This document shows positions 39,108 through 50,616 of a stretch of 64,000 nt of DNA, piece by piece (position 1 is the stretch's first letter; the number at the start of each line of letters is the position of its first letter). The notes under the pieces were generated by a model. The model made no database searches, was not told where the DNA came from, and worked only from the letters and a program-made list of their open reading frames with translations. A program made the position numbers and the translations under genes. Source of the DNA: Nitzschia sp. DOCU1 (Eukaryota > Bacillariophyta > Bacillariophyceae > Bacillariales > Bacillariaceae); the NCBI GenBank assembly GCA_951394045.1, contig OX595988.1:558001-622000 (forward strand), in the 5' to 3' direction.

Positions 39108-42044
39108 TGTGCAAACGCGATCAAGATACCGACAATAACAAATCCACTCCTTCAATACGCCTAAATCTCTCTATCATTTCATAAACATCATGTCGTAACA
39201 AAGGCCATTGGCTTGTCGATATCTGAAGGGTGGGGGCAGGTCCAAAATGGATGCATCTATTCCGTCTGCTGTCCTTGCCTCGCCCTCCATCTCGTCGTGG
39301 TGCGTGCGACGAGATGCGAGATCGGTTCATTTTTGTCGGAGGGAGGCGTTATCGACTGAAATCGTGATCCGAACTCTTCATTGCCGTGGCGGCGGTGTGC
39401 AGATTGGAGGTCCAAAGGAGACCTTTCGCACCCATGGCATCTCCTCAGCCAACTTTGATAACCCATTACTAGGTAAGGGTAGCTACTAGAGCAATCTGGC
39501 AAGCTGTATGACTCTAGGTAGAGAGACCGCATTTTTACAACTAGTAGCTGGTGGGTATACGCTACTAGAGGGGGAAAACGCCATGACAACGCGCTTGAAT
39601 TATCATCTATCTATTCATCAAACCGATTGGCTGAATTTGTTCACACAACAAATTACAGAGCCCCACCACTTTGTCAAAGCTGTTCAATATGGATGGGGTA
39701 GGCCACAGCTGCTCCGCCCAGAGGAGAGCTCCCTCGACCCGCATAGTAGTACAGGAGGGAGATCCGCCTAGTAGAGACAGCAATCCACTTCACTCCTCGA
39801 TGGTGTGCAGCGGATTCCAATCCTCCACGCACCAGCACAGGTTACGCTTAACTCTCCGCAACAAGACACGTATGTGAGTAGAGGATATTTTAAAACTGGA
39901 ACCACAAACCAGTTGCATTGATCAGGCTGTTTGTGGTGTGCGGGGAGAATTGGAATAGGGGTCAAGATCAGGGATCAGGATCATTGCTCTGGAAAAAGTT
40001 GGTTTTGTTGTAGAACAACACCAGACGCCTGCAAAAGGAGGAAAGAACAGGGGTAAAAGTAGCACTGTGGGAGAGCAATATAAAAATATGATCAAACAGC
40101 AACATACGATGTGCACTTACCATGAAGACACCAAAGTCATGCACACAAACTTCCACCCACACCACAACCCACCTGCAAAACAAAGAGAGGACTCAACTTT
40201 CCAACAACAGATCTGGCCATCAAAGTAGCTTTGATTGCAAGGTGAAGCCTCTACCGCCGCGCCAACGTCTTCGTTCTTGCCAATCTTCTCCCCATTCCAT
40301 TGTAGCCCTCACAAGCAAAACCTCATCCGACAACATTCCTCAGCAATCCTCTTCCATTCCCTTGGAGGCCAATTTTTTCTGATGTAGTCCAATCATTGGG
40401 GTCATGGATGTCTGTGTTACCATGTTTGGGACTGGAACATGCCACAGCATCCACTCATCCACCAACTTGCTGCATCCAACGTGGGACAGGGGGTTCCAGG
40501 GTCAATGGTGTATCACTGCTGGCTTTGCCCCCAGTGCCCCAAGCCATGCAGGTTGCCCCCCTTCCCACTCCTCTTCTTTTGGCTGTCACTTCACAAGTTA
40601 ACATATATTTTTCATAGCCAGGCGGCAATGTACCTTTCACACAAGGGAGATGAATGAAAATGCTTTTGGAGTCATGGTCAGTGAAACTTGCAACAGCTAA
40701 AATAGAAAGAGGACAATCTTGTGAGAACAAAAGAACATCAACGTGGCAACAAAGAACTCACCTTGAATCAAAGCCCCTTTGTCAACAATTGAACGATCCT
40801 TCCCAGCGTGCTACCGCCCCTTGCCACAAAACGAAACCATGGAAGGATGATACGATAGCTTTTAGGATACCACCCACTGAGACCCCAGGAAGGATCGACA
40901 CAACCTGGACTGCCACCACCAGAGCAATCCACAGATCTATTGAAAGAAAGAGAGAAGAACAAAGACAGAACATGAGTGAGGAGATCCTGGCATGCTGCTG
41001 ACGGAAGCTTTTAGGATCCCACCCATGGGGAGATCCCAGGACATTGTTTCACAACATCCCAGCATGCTATCCATCAGAGCTTTTGGGGTTCTACCCATGA
41101 GGACCCAAGGGCGTCATCTCCACAACTCATGATAGCCAACTTTCTGCGAGACAAACAGCAGCCAGTGGCACTGCTGTAGGACTGTCGTCTCTACGGCCAT
41201 TGTCATGAAGTTCACGACGATGATGAAGAAAGGAGCAACACAGAGTGTTCCTCTAGCAAAAAAGTGAGGTCGATTGATGAAAAAAGTGACAAAATTGTGG
41301 ACTCTTTCCTCCCTCCAAGAGAGCAGTTTCTGCGGTTTCTTGAAGGTTTGCGGTCGGAGTAACTATCATCTTGGACCACCACTCGGTGGTTTCGATTATG
41401 GCCGATACCATCTTTTTCATCGCCATCCCTGTCTCAACAACATGCTGATTGCTGTTTTTTTAATTCCCGCCATTGTAATTGTGCGAGCATTTTGAAGAGG
41501 CATTTTTGCATTGCCGGTCATTGGTCTTCGACGTTGCCCCCTGCCCTTTTTCTTTCATTTTTCATGACGTAGAAACGCTCCTTCGCCAATCGCCTTTCCT
41601 CACTCGCGGTACATAATTCTACGTTGCATGCCAGCGGCAGGCGAGCAGCAGCTTCTTCTGTCTTTGACTTGTTTGACCAAACTAAAAGGCTCTTCGACAA
41701 TAAATGAGGAGGCCCAAACCTATCTTGGTCCGACCGGCGGAAAGGCCTGCGTTCGCAATGACGATTGCCCACGCGAGCAAACATAGTAAAGATGACTCAT
41801 TCGATCCAACATTTGACACCCCTCCGAACGTGCGCGAACACTGACTGTGGTGAGAAAATCTTTCTCGATCTTTCGGCGTAGGAAACGCGGCATTTTGTGG
41901 TAAGGCCTCGATTCCTTCATCTTGAAGTTATTGACAAACAAGCTCATTTGGTTTGGGATTTAACTCTACTCATACTCTTCTTGCACGGCATTTCAGGTCC
42001 TTCCTTAAAGTCCTTGGGTTACGGAAAGAGTGTTGTCTGCCATA
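39108..42044. other. 2.9-kb gene-poor stretch
   Basis: No protein family is recognisable in any frame. Between about 40150 and 40770 the minus strand shows several good donor/acceptor-like signals (GTAAGT near 40117, TTTTGCAG near 40174, GTGAGT near 40755, ATTTTAG near 40705). From 40857 to 41110 three diverged copies of a GCTTTTAGGAT-CCACCCA-GACCCCAGGA block occur. It could be a noncoding transcript, a decayed mobile element or an unrecognised spliced gene. Confidence 0.4.
40857..41115 (+). repeat. Three diverged direct repeats
   Basis: Blocks starting at about 40857, 41008 and 41070 share the order GCTTTTAGGAT/GCTTTTGGGGT, C(C/T)ACCCA, GA(G)(A)CCCAGGA/GACCCAAGG and a following CACAAC. Similarity is obvious by eye but the copies are unevenly spaced. 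Confidence 0.55.
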
Positions 42045-44084
42045 ATGATCCTCCAACGCATGTCTCTGGTCGCCAGCCGTCATGGTCGTCGCGTCATTCG
42101 GTCAGTTCCGATTCCCATGGCTGCCTCTCTGAGCACCTTAACACCGTCAACAGAAAACAAGGAGTTTTATACAAGCTCCATTCTTGCCGCCATGGCTATG
42201 GGTGGATTCGCCTTGGCCGTCACTTCTGCAGCTGCTGATACGGTGACGGCCTGCGATGCCCATCCACATTTTACGCCGTCGCAGGTCGCCAAGGAAGCCT
42301 TTCCGACGGGAGAGGATCACGAGGATGAAATGGACAAGCAGCCCGTATATACTTCCGATCAAGTGGCAGAAAATGACGGTAGCGATGGCAAGCCGATTTG
42401 GATGAGCTATGGTGGGGTTGTCTATGATGTGACAGATTTTATCTCCAATCACCCTGGAGGATCAGAAAAGGTGAGTGATGAAATGAAGTCTTTGTCGATG
42501 CGCCAAGCAATTTCATTACGCCATTGAACACTTGTCAACTCATATTATTACTTGCCTTTGCTCGTCTCATACTGGTTCGATTCTAGATCTTGCAAGCTGC
42601 TGGATCGGTACGTTTCTTAGTGGCTTTGACCAGCGGACCACCGATACATCGGAACTGTTTTCTCAGCTTTTTCATAAATTGCATCCCACCTTTAGAGTAT
42701 TGAACCATACTGGCATACATACAGGCAACACTTTGCTTCCGACTTGCCGACTCGTCTGATGGAGCACATGGTTATTGGACGCTTGGCAGAGGAGGACCAG
42801 CAACGTATTGACGAGCAAATGGAAGAGTTGTACGAAACATCGGAAGATCCATTTGCAAATGAACCCGTCCGTCACAAAGCACTTCGTATTCACTCGGAAC
42901 AGTCTATGAATGCCGAAACGCCGGCCCATCTCTTGACCGAAAACTACTTGACACCCAACTCACTTTTCTACATTCGTCATCATCACCCCGTACCTTTCCT
43001 GACGGCCGAACAAATCAAGACGTACAAGCTGATTATCGACTTGACGGGATTGGGAAAGAAGGAACTTGCTCTATCTCTGGAGGATTTGAAAAAGATGCCC
43101 CAAACTACAATCACTACGACGATGCAATGTAGCGGCAACCGACGATCTGGATTCAACAAGTACCAACGGACTTCTGGTACTGGGTGGGGCCAAGGCGCCA
43201 TTTCAACGGCCAAATGGACTGGTGTACGGTTGTCGTATCTGTTGGAAGAAGCTGGATTAGAAAATGCTATTGACGCGCAAGAAAAGGACGGCATGGACCA
43301 CGTTCGTTTCTACTCCTTGGACGGCCTCATGGCATCGATTCCCATTGAGAAGGCCGTAAGCCCCTACGGTGACGTCATTATCGCCTATGAAATGAACGGT
43401 GAAATCCTTCCTCGCGACCATGGTTATCCACTTCGGGTGAGTGAGGATTTTTTCCTTGGGATACTATGTGTGACGTGACAGTCTCTCGTTCTTACTTGGA
43501 CTCTTTTTCTTTAGGTCATTGTTCCAGGTTATGGTGGAATTCGAAACGTCAAATGGGTCAACAAGATTGAATTGCACCGAGAAGAAGCTGAAGGTCCCTG
43601 GCAAAGAGGTTTAAACTACAAAATCTTGCCTCCCGGGGTAACCGATGCGAGCCAAGTTCATATTGAGGATATGCCTTCGATGAGCGAAGCTAGCTTGTAT
43701 TCTGGCATCACGACCATGGAGGCTGGAAGCTTTGCCAAGAATGCCCAACCTGGTGACCGCGTCATGATGAAGGTACGGGGATGGGCGTGGGCCGGTGGTG
43801 GTCGTAAGATTGTCCGTGTGGATTTGACTGGGGATGACGCCAAGTCTTGGACCAGCGCACAGCTCAAAGAAGGAAGTGAGCAGCGACCGGGTCGCTCGTG
43901 GGCGTGGACCTTTTGGGAAGCCGAAGTACCAGCACTCGTCAAAGAGGACATGTCGGTCGAGATTGCCTGCAAGGCGATTGATTCTGCCTTCAATGTGCAA
44001 CCTGAAAGTTGCGATCATGTCTGGAATGTTCGGGGTCTGGGAAACAATTCGTGGTTCCGTATGGGCTTTCGCCTTTCTCAATAA
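42045..44084 (+). CDS. SUOX: Sulfite oxidase, mitochondrial, with N-terminal cytochrome b5 domain
   Basis: Four exons, 42045-42470, 42587-42607 (a 21-nt microexon encoding ILQAAGS), 42696-43436 and 43515-44084, all joining at codon boundaries; 585 aa. Sulfite oxidase converts sulfite to sulfate with a molybdenum cofactor and passes electrons to cytochrome c. The N-terminus is basic (RMSLVASRHGRRVIRSV) followed by a hydrophobic segment (ILAAMAMGGFALAVTSAAA), suiting a bipartite intermembrane-space presequence. The b5 domain has KPIWMSYGGVVYDVTDFISNHPGG. The molybdopterin domain has NSLFYIRHHHPVP, TTMQCSGNRRSGF with the Mo-ligand Cys, GVRLSYLLEEAG, DHGYPLRVIVPGYGG and VKWVNKIEL. The dimerisation domain follows, with RGWAWAGGGRKIVRVDL and WNVRGLGNNSWFR. 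Confidence 0.95.
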
Positions 44085-44411
44085 GCCCAAGAAGTAAAGT
44101 AAGCCTAATTGTGAACTATGTAAGAGTAAGTGGCTCCGCTGAAACGCTGGTGCGCTCTACTAGACATACCGTACTTCTTCTTGGAGGAACTCTCGCTTAG
44201 TAGTTTATTGGCTAAACTTTACACAGTCAATAGTACCTGAAGGCTAACTTATCTTGCAAAATGTCCATAAGCCATGATGTTGCGTCCCATGGCGATTCGA
44301 CTCTGATATTTGGGTAGTAGGATCAAGGTTGATATACGTCCTGATCCAATCTTACACGGCACATTGGACACGCAGAAGCGGTCCAAAGCCAGGATTGATT
44401 AATTGAATGTC
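44085..44411. other. Convergent intergenic region
   Basis: About 330 bp holding the 3' ends of sulfite oxidase and the RING protein. Nothing else is seen. Confidence 0.4.
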
Positions 44412-45662
44412 CTAATGCATTCTTGCACGACACATAGGGCAGGTAGTACCCGTCTGAAGCCATTGACTGAGACACGACCGATGAAATCTGTTCTTGCAGC
44501 AGCTGACTTTCTTGTAGCGTTCGTGATCATGGATGTCTTCCATACAAATGGCGCAATCCGTCTTGTGTTCCCGGTCATTCGTAGCGGTAGCCGGAGAATG
44601 AGACGTGCAACCTTCTAAAGTGGCAATGGACGACGACGATTTTCTAGTAGCAGATGACCTCGATGGCTGTGGTGTCGACAGGCTATGTACAGTCTCTGGA
44701 GCATACGCCAAGGCCGTGTTCGATACAAGCCGGTTGCTGCGTCGTTCGAGAGACCCTGATGATACTCTTCGTTGATCCGTGGACGCGTTCGAAACTCTAG
44801 TAGCAGATGATCTCGAGGGCGTTGATGTTGAAGTGCTGAGCACAGTCTCTGGAACGTACACTGTGTTCGATACACGTCGGTTGCCGCTTCGTTCGAGAGA
44901 GCCGGATGAAACTCTTCGTTGGTCCCTTGACGTGTTCGATGTTCTAGGAGCAGATGGCCTCGAGGTTGACGAACTGGGCACAGTCTCTGGAGCGTACGTT
45001 ATGGGCGCGTTCGATACACGCCGGTTGCTGCTTCGTTCGTGAGATCCGGATACTGTTTGTCTTGGTCCCGAACCACCACTCGAGGGATCTTGCGAAACAT
45101 GCTGGTAGCAGAATTTGCTTTGCATAATACAACGCTTGCAGTCGGATCCGTCTTTGGTAACTCCAAACTTAAGTCGTGGCGTCCTCTCCTTTAGTCCCGA
45201 ATGAAAGGGTTCTCTCAAGTGTTCATACGATTCCTGAGACCGCGCTGGGTCCTGGTGCTCGTGCTGGTAACAAAACTTTTCCTGTGCGATACAACGCTTG
45301 CACTCGAGTCCCGCTTGAGTAATGCCGAGAATGGTGTTGGTGGCAGTAGTAGTTATGCTGCGGTTCAAAGACGAATTCGAGTGTCTCTGGTCGACATGTA
45401 AATGACAAAAATCTCCTTTCTTGATACAGATTTTGCAGTACTTGCCCTGCTTGGTGATGCCCAGCCTTTGGGGCAGTTCGGGGGTGCTATGGGCGTAGCG
45501 TGAAGATGATGATGGCGTTCGTTGAGAAGACCTTCTCGGCGCATTTTTCGAGGACGACGTTCTGGAAGAGTAGATGTCATCCAATGCTTCAAAACAGATC
45601 CCATAGGCAATGTCGTCTAGGGTGGTCGAATGATGGTACCTTGCGCTCATGGTGGTAAACAC
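44412..45662 (-). CDS. RING-H2 protein with three N-terminal Cys/His motifs and tandem Ser-rich repeats
   Basis: 416 aa in one exon. The C-terminus is a RING-H2 finger (DCAICMEDIHDHERYKKVSC, NRFHRSCLSQWLQTG, CPMCRARM), so a role as E3 ubiquitin ligase is likely. The N-terminal half has three copies of a compact motif, LGITKQGKYCKICIKKGDFC-HLH, LGITQAGLECKRCIAQEKFC-YQH and FGVTKDGSDCKRCIMQSKFC-YQH, spacing C-x2-C-x6-C-x2-H. This resembles the small DUF5763-type zinc-binding motif. Between them and the RING are three ~45-residue repeats (VSSGSLERSGNRRVSN...APETV...SRSSATR...QRRVS), also visible as DNA repeats at about 44690-45060. No signal peptide or TM segment, so probably cytosolic or nuclear. 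The substrate is unknown. Confidence 0.85.
   Translation of the reverse strand: MFTTMSARYHHSTTLDDIAYGICFEALDDIYSSRTSSSKNAPRRSSQRTPSSSSRYAHSTPELPQRLGITKQGKYCKICIKKGDFCHLHVDQRHSNSSLNRSITTTATNTILGITQAGLECKRCIAQEKFCYQHEHQDPARSQESYEHLREPFHSGLKERTPRLKFGVTKDGSDCKRCIMQSKFCYQHVSQDPSSGGSGPRQTVSGSHERSSNRRVSNAPITYAPETVPSSSTSRPSAPRTSNTSRDQRRVSSGSLERSGNRRVSNTVYVPETVLSTSTSTPSRSSATRVSNASTDQRRVSSGSLERRSNRLVSNTALAYAPETVHSLSTPQPSRSSATRKSSSSIATLEGCTSHSPATATNDREHKTDCAICMEDIHDHERYKKVSCCKNRFHRSCLSQWLQTGTTCPMCRARMH
44690..45060 (-). repeat. In-frame minisatellite within the RING gene
   Basis: Three diverged copies of about 130-140 bp, each encoding an ERxxNRRVSN...YAPETV...RxSN...DQRRVS unit. They probably arose by tandem duplication. 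Confidence 0.7.
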
Positions 45663-45962
45663 AACATCTATTCAAATGCCATTGTCGGTTGCACGTTGTG
45701 GGAGTTGATGTGGATGCAAGAATTCTGGTACACAAAAACTTGAGCGTTTCAAACGTTTATTCGGGTATGTATATGTATATTTATCGCCTGAGCCATTTAG
45801 TCGCCGTAGTCAAAGATCCAAACATGCATGCGTCATCACCCCAGCACGAGAAAAAGATCTCGTGTCTCTTTTTCGACCATGGAGTGAAGTCAACATCACA
45901 ATCCGCAGCTGAGGACCACACTCCGCCAACAACTCATCTCCATTCTCACTACACATTCGACA
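45663..45962. promoter_or_regulatory. Divergent region, RING gene / adrenodoxin reductase
   Basis: 300 bp between divergent starts. A frame running through it to 46189 lies out of register with the reductase and is not called. Confidence 0.4.
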
Positions 45963-47597
45963 ATGAGATATACGATGATCCGAAATGCACGGGTACCTTT
46001 CCGGTTGCGATCTGCATTCAGTGCGGCAATACAAGGGACCACTACCACCACCGATCTTTGCAACAACTACTTTTCCACATCGTCGTCGTCGCCTACACGT
46101 CGCCCATGGAAATTGGCAATTGTGGGAAGTGGGCCGTCAGGATGTTATACGGCAAAGTATCTAAATGCTTCCAAGACGCAGCAATTTGAAATCGACATTT
46201 TGGATCGTCTTTGTACGGCCTATGGCTTGGTGCGGAATGGAGTTGCTCCCGACCACCCCGAAGTCAAAAATGTCCAACACGAATTTGATACCATGATTGA
46301 CAATGACTCGAACAATATTCGATTCTTTGGCAATGTTCAAGTTGGAAAAGACATTTCCCTGGAAGAACTTCGACAAATGTACGATATGGTCGTCTTGGCC
46401 TATGGATGTGAATCGGACCGAGCGTTAAAGTTGCCAGGATCCAATCTCCAGGGAATTTTGAGTGCACGAGAGTTTGTGGCATGGTATAATGGGCATGTTG
46501 ATTTTGAATGGGTCGGTTCCATCGTCAAGGAAGCTTTGGCAAAAGGTGGTGGTAATATCGTAGTAGTGGGGCATGGAAATGTAGCCTTGGATTGTGCTCG
46601 GATTCTGGCCAAGTCGAGGGAGGAATTGGATCCTACCGATATTGCCAGTCGTGCCTTGGAGATTCTGGATCCACCAGACCAAGCATCGGAACGGCGCATT
46701 TCCATAGTTGGCAGACGAGGTCATGTGCAAGGTGCCTTTACCATCAAAGAGCTGAGGGAACTTACCAAGTTGCCCGATGCCGACTTTTTCGTGAGAAGCG
46801 ACGAGTTGGAAATGGGCAAGGCAACCGAAGCGTCTCTACAAGAATTGAAAGAATCACGGCCTCGAACAAGAATGGACAGTTTATTGGTGGATGCAGCAGC
46901 TCAAGAGGGGAGTGGAAAACGTCGGCAAGTGCACTTGAGGTTCCTTCTCAATCCAGTGCGGTTTGAAGCCTCCGACGAGGATCCAACAAGGCTCGGTCGA
47001 GTCATTTGCGAACGCACAAAGTTGGCGGGAGATGTAGGAGCTCAACGAGCCGAGGGGACAGGCGAGGAAGAAGCCCTGGATGCACAACTGGTACGTCAAC
47101 TTCGTCATACTATTCACTTTTGCTGTTAATCACCTCACAGCTGACATTTTTTCTCCAAGGCTCTGATAAGTATCGGCTACAAAGGAGTTGCTATTGAAGG
47201 AAGCGAAAAATGGTTTGATGAAGCAAGGGGTACCTTGAAAAACACGCATGGACAAGTTGACGGGGCCTCTTTGGAGGCTGGATTGGGAGGATTGTACACT
47301 GTGGGCTGGCTCAAACGTGGTCCGTCGGGAATTATCGGCACCAACATTCCAGATGCCAAGGATACTGCGGCAACGATATTGCACGATGCGGAATCTTCGT
47401 CGCCCAAAGCCGAAAGGACAACTTCTTTGGAGAGTGCGCTGAAAGATCGAGGAGTTGCTTATGTTGATTGGGACGCCTATAAACAAATTGATGATGCCGA
47501 GATGAGCCCTAGCCGAAAACGACATCCAGATCAGCCACGAGAAAAGTTTACGACAACCGACGAGTTACTACAAGTTGCCCTCCAGGGCAAGTCGTAG
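45963..47597 (+). CDS. NADPH:adrenodoxin (ferredoxin) oxidoreductase, mitochondrial
   Basis: Two exons, 45963-47090 and 47160-47597, joined at a codon boundary (GTACGT...TCCAAG); 521 aa. This FAD enzyme moves electrons from NADPH to mitochondrial ferredoxin for Fe-S cluster and heme A synthesis (FDXR/Arh1 family). The N-terminus is Arg/Ser-rich (MIRNARVPFRLRSAFSAA, FSTSSSSPTRRPW), a mitochondrial presequence; a second ATG lies at 45975. Motifs: FAD loop KLAIVGSGPSGCYTAKYL, CTAYGLVRNGVAPDHPEVKNV, VVLAYGCESDRAL, SAREFVAWYNGH, NADPH loop VVVGHGNVALDCARIL, GRRGHVQGAFTIKELREL. In exon 2: SIGYKGVAIEG and LYTVGWLKRGPSGIIGTN. No [2Fe-2S] domain is attached. Confidence 0.95.
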
Positions 47598-47764
47598 CTA
47601 TAAGCTACGGCAAGTTGTAAGAGTCAATAGTTGTGGTGTTGACACAGACCTACTACTGCAGCTATAGATTACCTAGCCCACTACTATACTCCCAGCGTAC
47701 GCCAATATTTCCCCAGATAGCAGATCTCTCTTTTTCTCTCGTTGTTATTTCTCCATCAATCCAT

Positions 47765-49913
47765 TTATTGCAAGGAATCTTCCAAAAAGGAGTACTCAAA
47801 GCGAAAATCTTGTTTGATACGAGTGCACCATCCCGTCTCATAATCAAAGTATACATAGGTACCTTGTTCATACTCGTCGGTAGTCACCTTGGGTTCCTCA
47901 TGCCGCTGGAACCACGTCATGTACTTTTTGTGGAATCGCCACGATTGCTTCTTCAATTCACGAGCGGCCAAGTACTGTTGATAGGTTCCTTGTGCGTAAT
48001 AGAAAATGAAAAAGAGCGCATCCGTACCGAGCTTTTCAAAGATTTGGGGATTGTCAAAGATGGGCGACGGCGCGGACGGGTAACTTGAGGGAGTGGGGTA
48101 GGGATTCTGTGGCGTGTATTGACGAGAACGTTCATTGTCCGCGGCACTAGGCATGGTAGCAAACGACTCGTTCAAAGCTGACAAGTAGTTGAATCCATCG
48201 GCCGGTGCAACAGCGCCACCAGACACACCCGATCCGTCCAGGGATAATCCGCCCAAACCCGACAGAATCTCGAGACCAGCCACACCATTGGATACTGACG
48301 AACCACTGCTGACTTGAGACTGTAGTTGCGCCTTGGCACCCTCTGCTTGAGCCTGCTGTTGCTGAGCTTGCGCTTGTTGGCGCTGAAGAGCCTCTTGTTG
48401 CGCTTGCTGTTGCAGCCTTAAGGCCTCCTGTTGCTGTTGTTGCTGCAACGCCTTTTGCTTGGCCGCCGCCTCTTGCAATTGTTGCTGTTGCTGCTGCTGT
48501 TGACGAAGGGTCTCCTGTTGTTGCTGGCGCAATTGAGCTTCTTGCTGCTGACGAAGCTGTTGCTGTTGTTGCTGCTGCTGCAGTAATTGCTGAGCCGCTT
48601 GCGCCTGTTGCTGTTGTCGTAGTTGTTCCGCTGCTTGACGTGCCTGCAGAGAATGACACACAACAAGGATGATTAAGATACTGCCACCGTGTCCAACCAA
48701 CACTGAGCCTATTTCCACCAGTTCTTACCTTTTGTCGCTCCTTCTCTTGTTGTTCCGTTTCGCGCTTGAGAATGGCAGCCATACTGGCTCCACCTGCCGG
48801 AGGAGCCGGCGGCGCAGGACGGGCCGCTGGAATCGTCGTTGGCGTCGGCTCCCGTTTCTTGGGTGTCTTTTCCGATTCGTCATCGCCTTCCTTTTTGGAC
48901 TTGCCTTTGGAGGATCCCGAGGTTACCCTCGCTCGTCCAATCGTCAAAGGAATGACACTGCTGACTGACTTTTTGGACTTTTTATCGCCCGTACTGCCCT
49001 TGGTACTATTGGATTGATTGTCCGAATCTTCCTTTTTCTTGACCGATGGTGGCGCTGCCGCTTGCGTGACCCGATCGACATTGACCACATCTAGTTCGTC
49101 CAAGCCCAGAGCTTCATAGAAAAACTCTTCATCATACGCCTGCTGGTAGTCTTCATCTTTAAAGCTGTCCATGTAGTACTCCAAATCTTCCTTGATCGGA
49201 TCCACAATATCCACATCCAAAACGTCATTGTTGACTAGACGCATGATTCCCTCCAGCTTGGATATATGGTGCTTGTGCTGGGCAATGTAATGAATCAAGT
49301 CATCAATGAGGTGCTTGTTTGTCTTTTTGCCTTTGCCCGCCGACAGCCGCTCAATCTCCACTTCTGCTTCATCCGCCAGCGTTTGAAGGCGTTCCACAAC
49401 GACTCCAATCCACTCGGTCGTGTTTTGCTTGGCTTGTTCCGCCGGATCCAGCCGTTCTTGTCTCGCCAATCCTTCTTTGGAGTACGTCTTGGTTTTCGTT
49501 TCCTTCTCGCAAATCTTGAATTGCTCCATTTTCGTCTCAATCAAACGTCTCGCCTCTAGCAGAGGTTCCTTGTCCTTGACATCACTTGACGAAATCCACG
49601 TCTTGATTTGATCCCTTAGTCTCTGGAGTTTCTTGATTTCTTTCTTTAAATCCATTTCGTACTTTTCCTTTTGATTTTGCTGCTCCGCCGAGTAGACTTT
49701 TTCCCAGATATCATCAAAGAGTTCCACGCCTTCATCGACCTTTTTCATTACCCGATCGATTTCGGCTACAAAATTTCAGTAGATAGCAATGGCGTGAGAC
49801 AAACAATGCATGCGTCGTGGCAATACCGAAAGAACCTGCCAGTACAGTACTAGGGAGGCAACCCAAACTGCCGAACGGCAGGACTTACTTTGAAGCTTTC
49901 TGGCGTTCGACAT
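47765..49913 (-). CDS. CCR4-NOT complex subunit NOT3/NOT5
   Basis: Three exons, 49913-49889, 49765-48729 and 48643-47765, in-phase GT-AG introns of 123 and 85 nt; 646 aa. The 25-nt first exon restores the canonical start MSNARKLQTEIDRVMKKVDE. NOT3/5 is a scaffold of the CCR4-NOT deadenylase complex controlling mRNA decay; NOT5 also reads the ribosomal E site. The N-terminal coiled coil has QNQKEKYEMDLKKEIKKLQR and LRDQIKTWISS. The middle is Lys/Glu/Ser/Pro-rich, followed by a ~100-residue Gln-rich tract (bases ~48340-48640). The NOT box follows: IFDNPQIFEKLGTDALFFIF, QQYLAARELKKQSWRFHKKY, TWFQRHEEPKVTTDEYEQGT and YFDYETGWCTRIKQDF. The last exon boundary sits just before the Gln tract. Confidence 0.95.
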
Positions 49914-50616
49914 GATAGCAAACTCCTTGTTTCTCTCCTTCCCCGTTCCGTCACGATTTCTATTAGCAAACTAACAAGAATGCTGTTAGTACATTCAGCA
50001 CCAATCTCTCAAATGCTACTGTTGCAAACTGCTTGGCTTTGTTGAACAAACGCTTAAGTTCGCCCGCCATTGCCGATCACAACGTCCTTTGCATGTGGGC
50101 CTGAGGTCGGCGGGAGTGTAGTACTCGTTGCTACGGAGGTGCACGTAGAGCGGTCGATGACAGACAGCCACAAATGTCCTCGACGAACGACTGCAAGGCG
50201 AATTGATACCTTGGACTATATTCCGAAAGTGACCACAGTAACGCTACATTGCTATCGAGCCGTTCGGTGCTAAGTCGTACGATACTATAACTCGAGTATC
50301 CCTACTAGTTGCCTGACATGCGTGAGAGAGAAGACATGAGAGCTAGTAGGCGTGCTACTGCTAGCAAAATAATTCAACCACCACGAAAGCCCAATCTTCT
50401 ACTCCAACAGAAACGTTACGGCATTTTAAAAGTAGTATATGTGGTTGTGCTACCCGCTCATTATTAAAATATGCATGGCATTCGTCGTCACCATGAACAA
50501 AGCTGGAAGATTCACCAAAAATCCAACTATTATAATATATTTATCTTGCAGCCGTTTGTTGCTGCACGAGACGCTACATTTTGATGCGCGTCGATTTTTT
50601 CTTGCCTTTCAAGTAC
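49914..50616. other. Intergenic region
   Basis: About 700 bp between two minus-strand genes. It should contain the NOT3/5 promoter and the 3' UTR of the CxxC protein. A/T-rich near 50400-50560. No coding sequence seen. Confidence 0.4.

Noticed and set aside
45689..46189. 166-codon plus-strand frame upstream of adrenodoxin reductase
   Set aside because: It overlaps the clearly conserved reductase frame in another register and has no family features.
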